Made by a program: the position numbers and the translations under genes. From NCBI GenBank assembly GCA_002148405.1, contig MUGG01000118.1, positions 1 to 64,000 on the forward strand: 64,000 nucleotides of DNA, written 5' to 3'. This document shows positions 63,600-64,000 of this stretch, piece after piece. Every line of letters starts with the position of its first letter. The first letter of the stretch is position 1. Source of the stretch: Alkalinema sp. CACIAM 70d. Lineage in GTDB: Bacteria > Cyanobacteriota > Cyanobacteriia > Leptolyngbyales > Leptolyngbyaceae. The notes under the pieces were generated by a model. The model had not been told where the DNA came from, made no database searches, and saw nothing but the letters and a program-made list of their open reading frames with translations.

Positions 63600-64000
63600 A
63601 TGCAAGAAGAACTCAGTGTTCTCATCCAAGCTCAATACCCGCTCATCTATCTTGTAACTTCCGAAGAAGAACGAGCGGAGCAAGCAATTTCAGAAATTGC
63701 TCAGAATAAGTTGGAGCGAACAGTTTATAGCTGGACGTTAACCCAAGGGATGGTTCAGTATGGACGTACAGGTCAACCGCCTCAGCCAGGTACCATTCCG
63801 CCCCAGCAGGCGATCGCGACTGCGATTCGCCAATCCGATCCCTCCATCTTCATCTTTAAAGATCTCCATCCCTTTCTCCATGACGGCACGGGTAGTGCAG
63901 AGGTTGTGCGTTGGATTCGGGATGCGATCGCAGCTTTTAAAGGGACTCAGAAAACAATTATTCTGATGTCTCCGGTGCAGCAGGTTCCGATCGAACTGGA
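63600..64000 (+). CDS. ycf46: AAA-ATPase Ycf46 (N-terminal part)
   Basis: Partial gene: 133 codons to the window end, still open. The translated start LSVLIQAQYPLIYLVTSEEERA, TLTQGMVQYG and PSIFIFKDLHPFLHD matches the N-terminal domain of the cyanobacterial/plastid AAA protein Ycf46, implicated in photosynthetic carbon response. The Walker motifs lie beyond the window. The ATG spans 63600-63602. It follows the RHH-like gene on the same strand. Confidence 0.85.
   Translation, partial: MQEELSVLIQAQYPLIYLVTSEEERAEQAISEIAQNKLERTVYSWTLTQGMVQYGRTGQPPQPGTIPPQQAIATAIRQSDPSIFIFKDLHPFLHDGTGSAEVVRWIRDAIAAFKGTQKTIILMSPVQQVPIEL

Noticed and set aside
1..64000. CRISPR arrays, phage genes, IS elements, toxin-antitoxin modules, tRNA or rRNA genes
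   Set aside because: I read all the gaps for regular spaced repeats, T-loop motifs and transposase-like frames and found none.

Overview
The window is a chromosomal segment of a cyanobacterium. It carries genes for oxygenic photosynthesis (psbV, psbV2, petE, petJ, apcD, chlH, a petL-like gene), the response regulator rpaB/ycf27, the cyanobacterial gene pair ftsQ-ftsZ, and many copies of the cyanobacterial octamer GCGATCGC (HIP1). Base composition looks even and moderate in GC. I see no phage, IS, CRISPR, tRNA, rRNA or clear island, so this is mostly core genome. Species cannot be read from the sequence; a filamentous, Leptolyngbya-like lineage is only a guess.

Layout. 1-5.5 kb: nth, rseP, an M23 peptidase and birA on the minus strand, then pgeF (plus). 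6-10.4 kb: accD, then a redox cluster psbV, psbV2, petE, petJ, closed by a convergent DUF1997 gene. 10.7-12.9 kb: an NAD(P)-binding protein, an InrS/CsoR-type metal sensor with a His-Ser tail, and a small membrane protein. 13.3-21.2 kb: HtrA-type protease, argF, an M1 aminopeptidase with HEAT repeats, an FAD amine oxidase and a second M23 peptidase. 21.3-28.1 kb (minus): rodZ-like gene, rRNA pseudouridine synthase, DUF2288, and the lipid cluster plsX-fabH-fabD-plsC. 28.3-35.4 kb: DUF2079 membrane protein, FHA protein, rpmG-rpsR-rnr, a possible 25-codon ORF and moeA. 35.5-42.7 kb: ftsQ-ftsZ, a NarL-type regulator, a divergent hybrid histidine kinase and rsmH. 43-51 kb: hemE, an epimerase, a petL-like gene, aroB and chlH; hemE and chlH both serve tetrapyrrole synthesis. 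51.7-64 kb: zinc-ribbon membrane protein, apcD, radA, rpaB, a GH5-CBM2 cellulase-like enzyme, an unknown coiled-coil protein, purB, two SH3 paralogues, a ribbon-helix-helix protein and the start of ycf46.

Functional themes: photosynthetic electron transfer and pigment supply (psbV/psbV2/petE/petJ/petL/apcD/hemE/chlH), its likely light-stress control (rpaB), fatty acid and phospholipid synthesis (accD, plsX, fabH, fabD, plsC, birA), and envelope and division (rodZ, ftsQ, ftsZ, two M23 peptidases, SH3 proteins).

The most unusual sequence-level feature is a recurrent pattern of short adjacent, slightly diverged tandem duplications. In non-coding DNA their units are 11-17 bp, often at or over stop codons. 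Inside coding regions (birA, the InrS-like gene, radA) the units are 12 or 18 bp, always a multiple of three. Other points of note are a PsbV2 with a probable Cys heme ligand, two genes too short for ordinary gene calling (petL-like; a 25-codon ORF before moeA), and a GC-rich hairpin-array repeat downstream of aroB. I found no clearly new multi-gene system.
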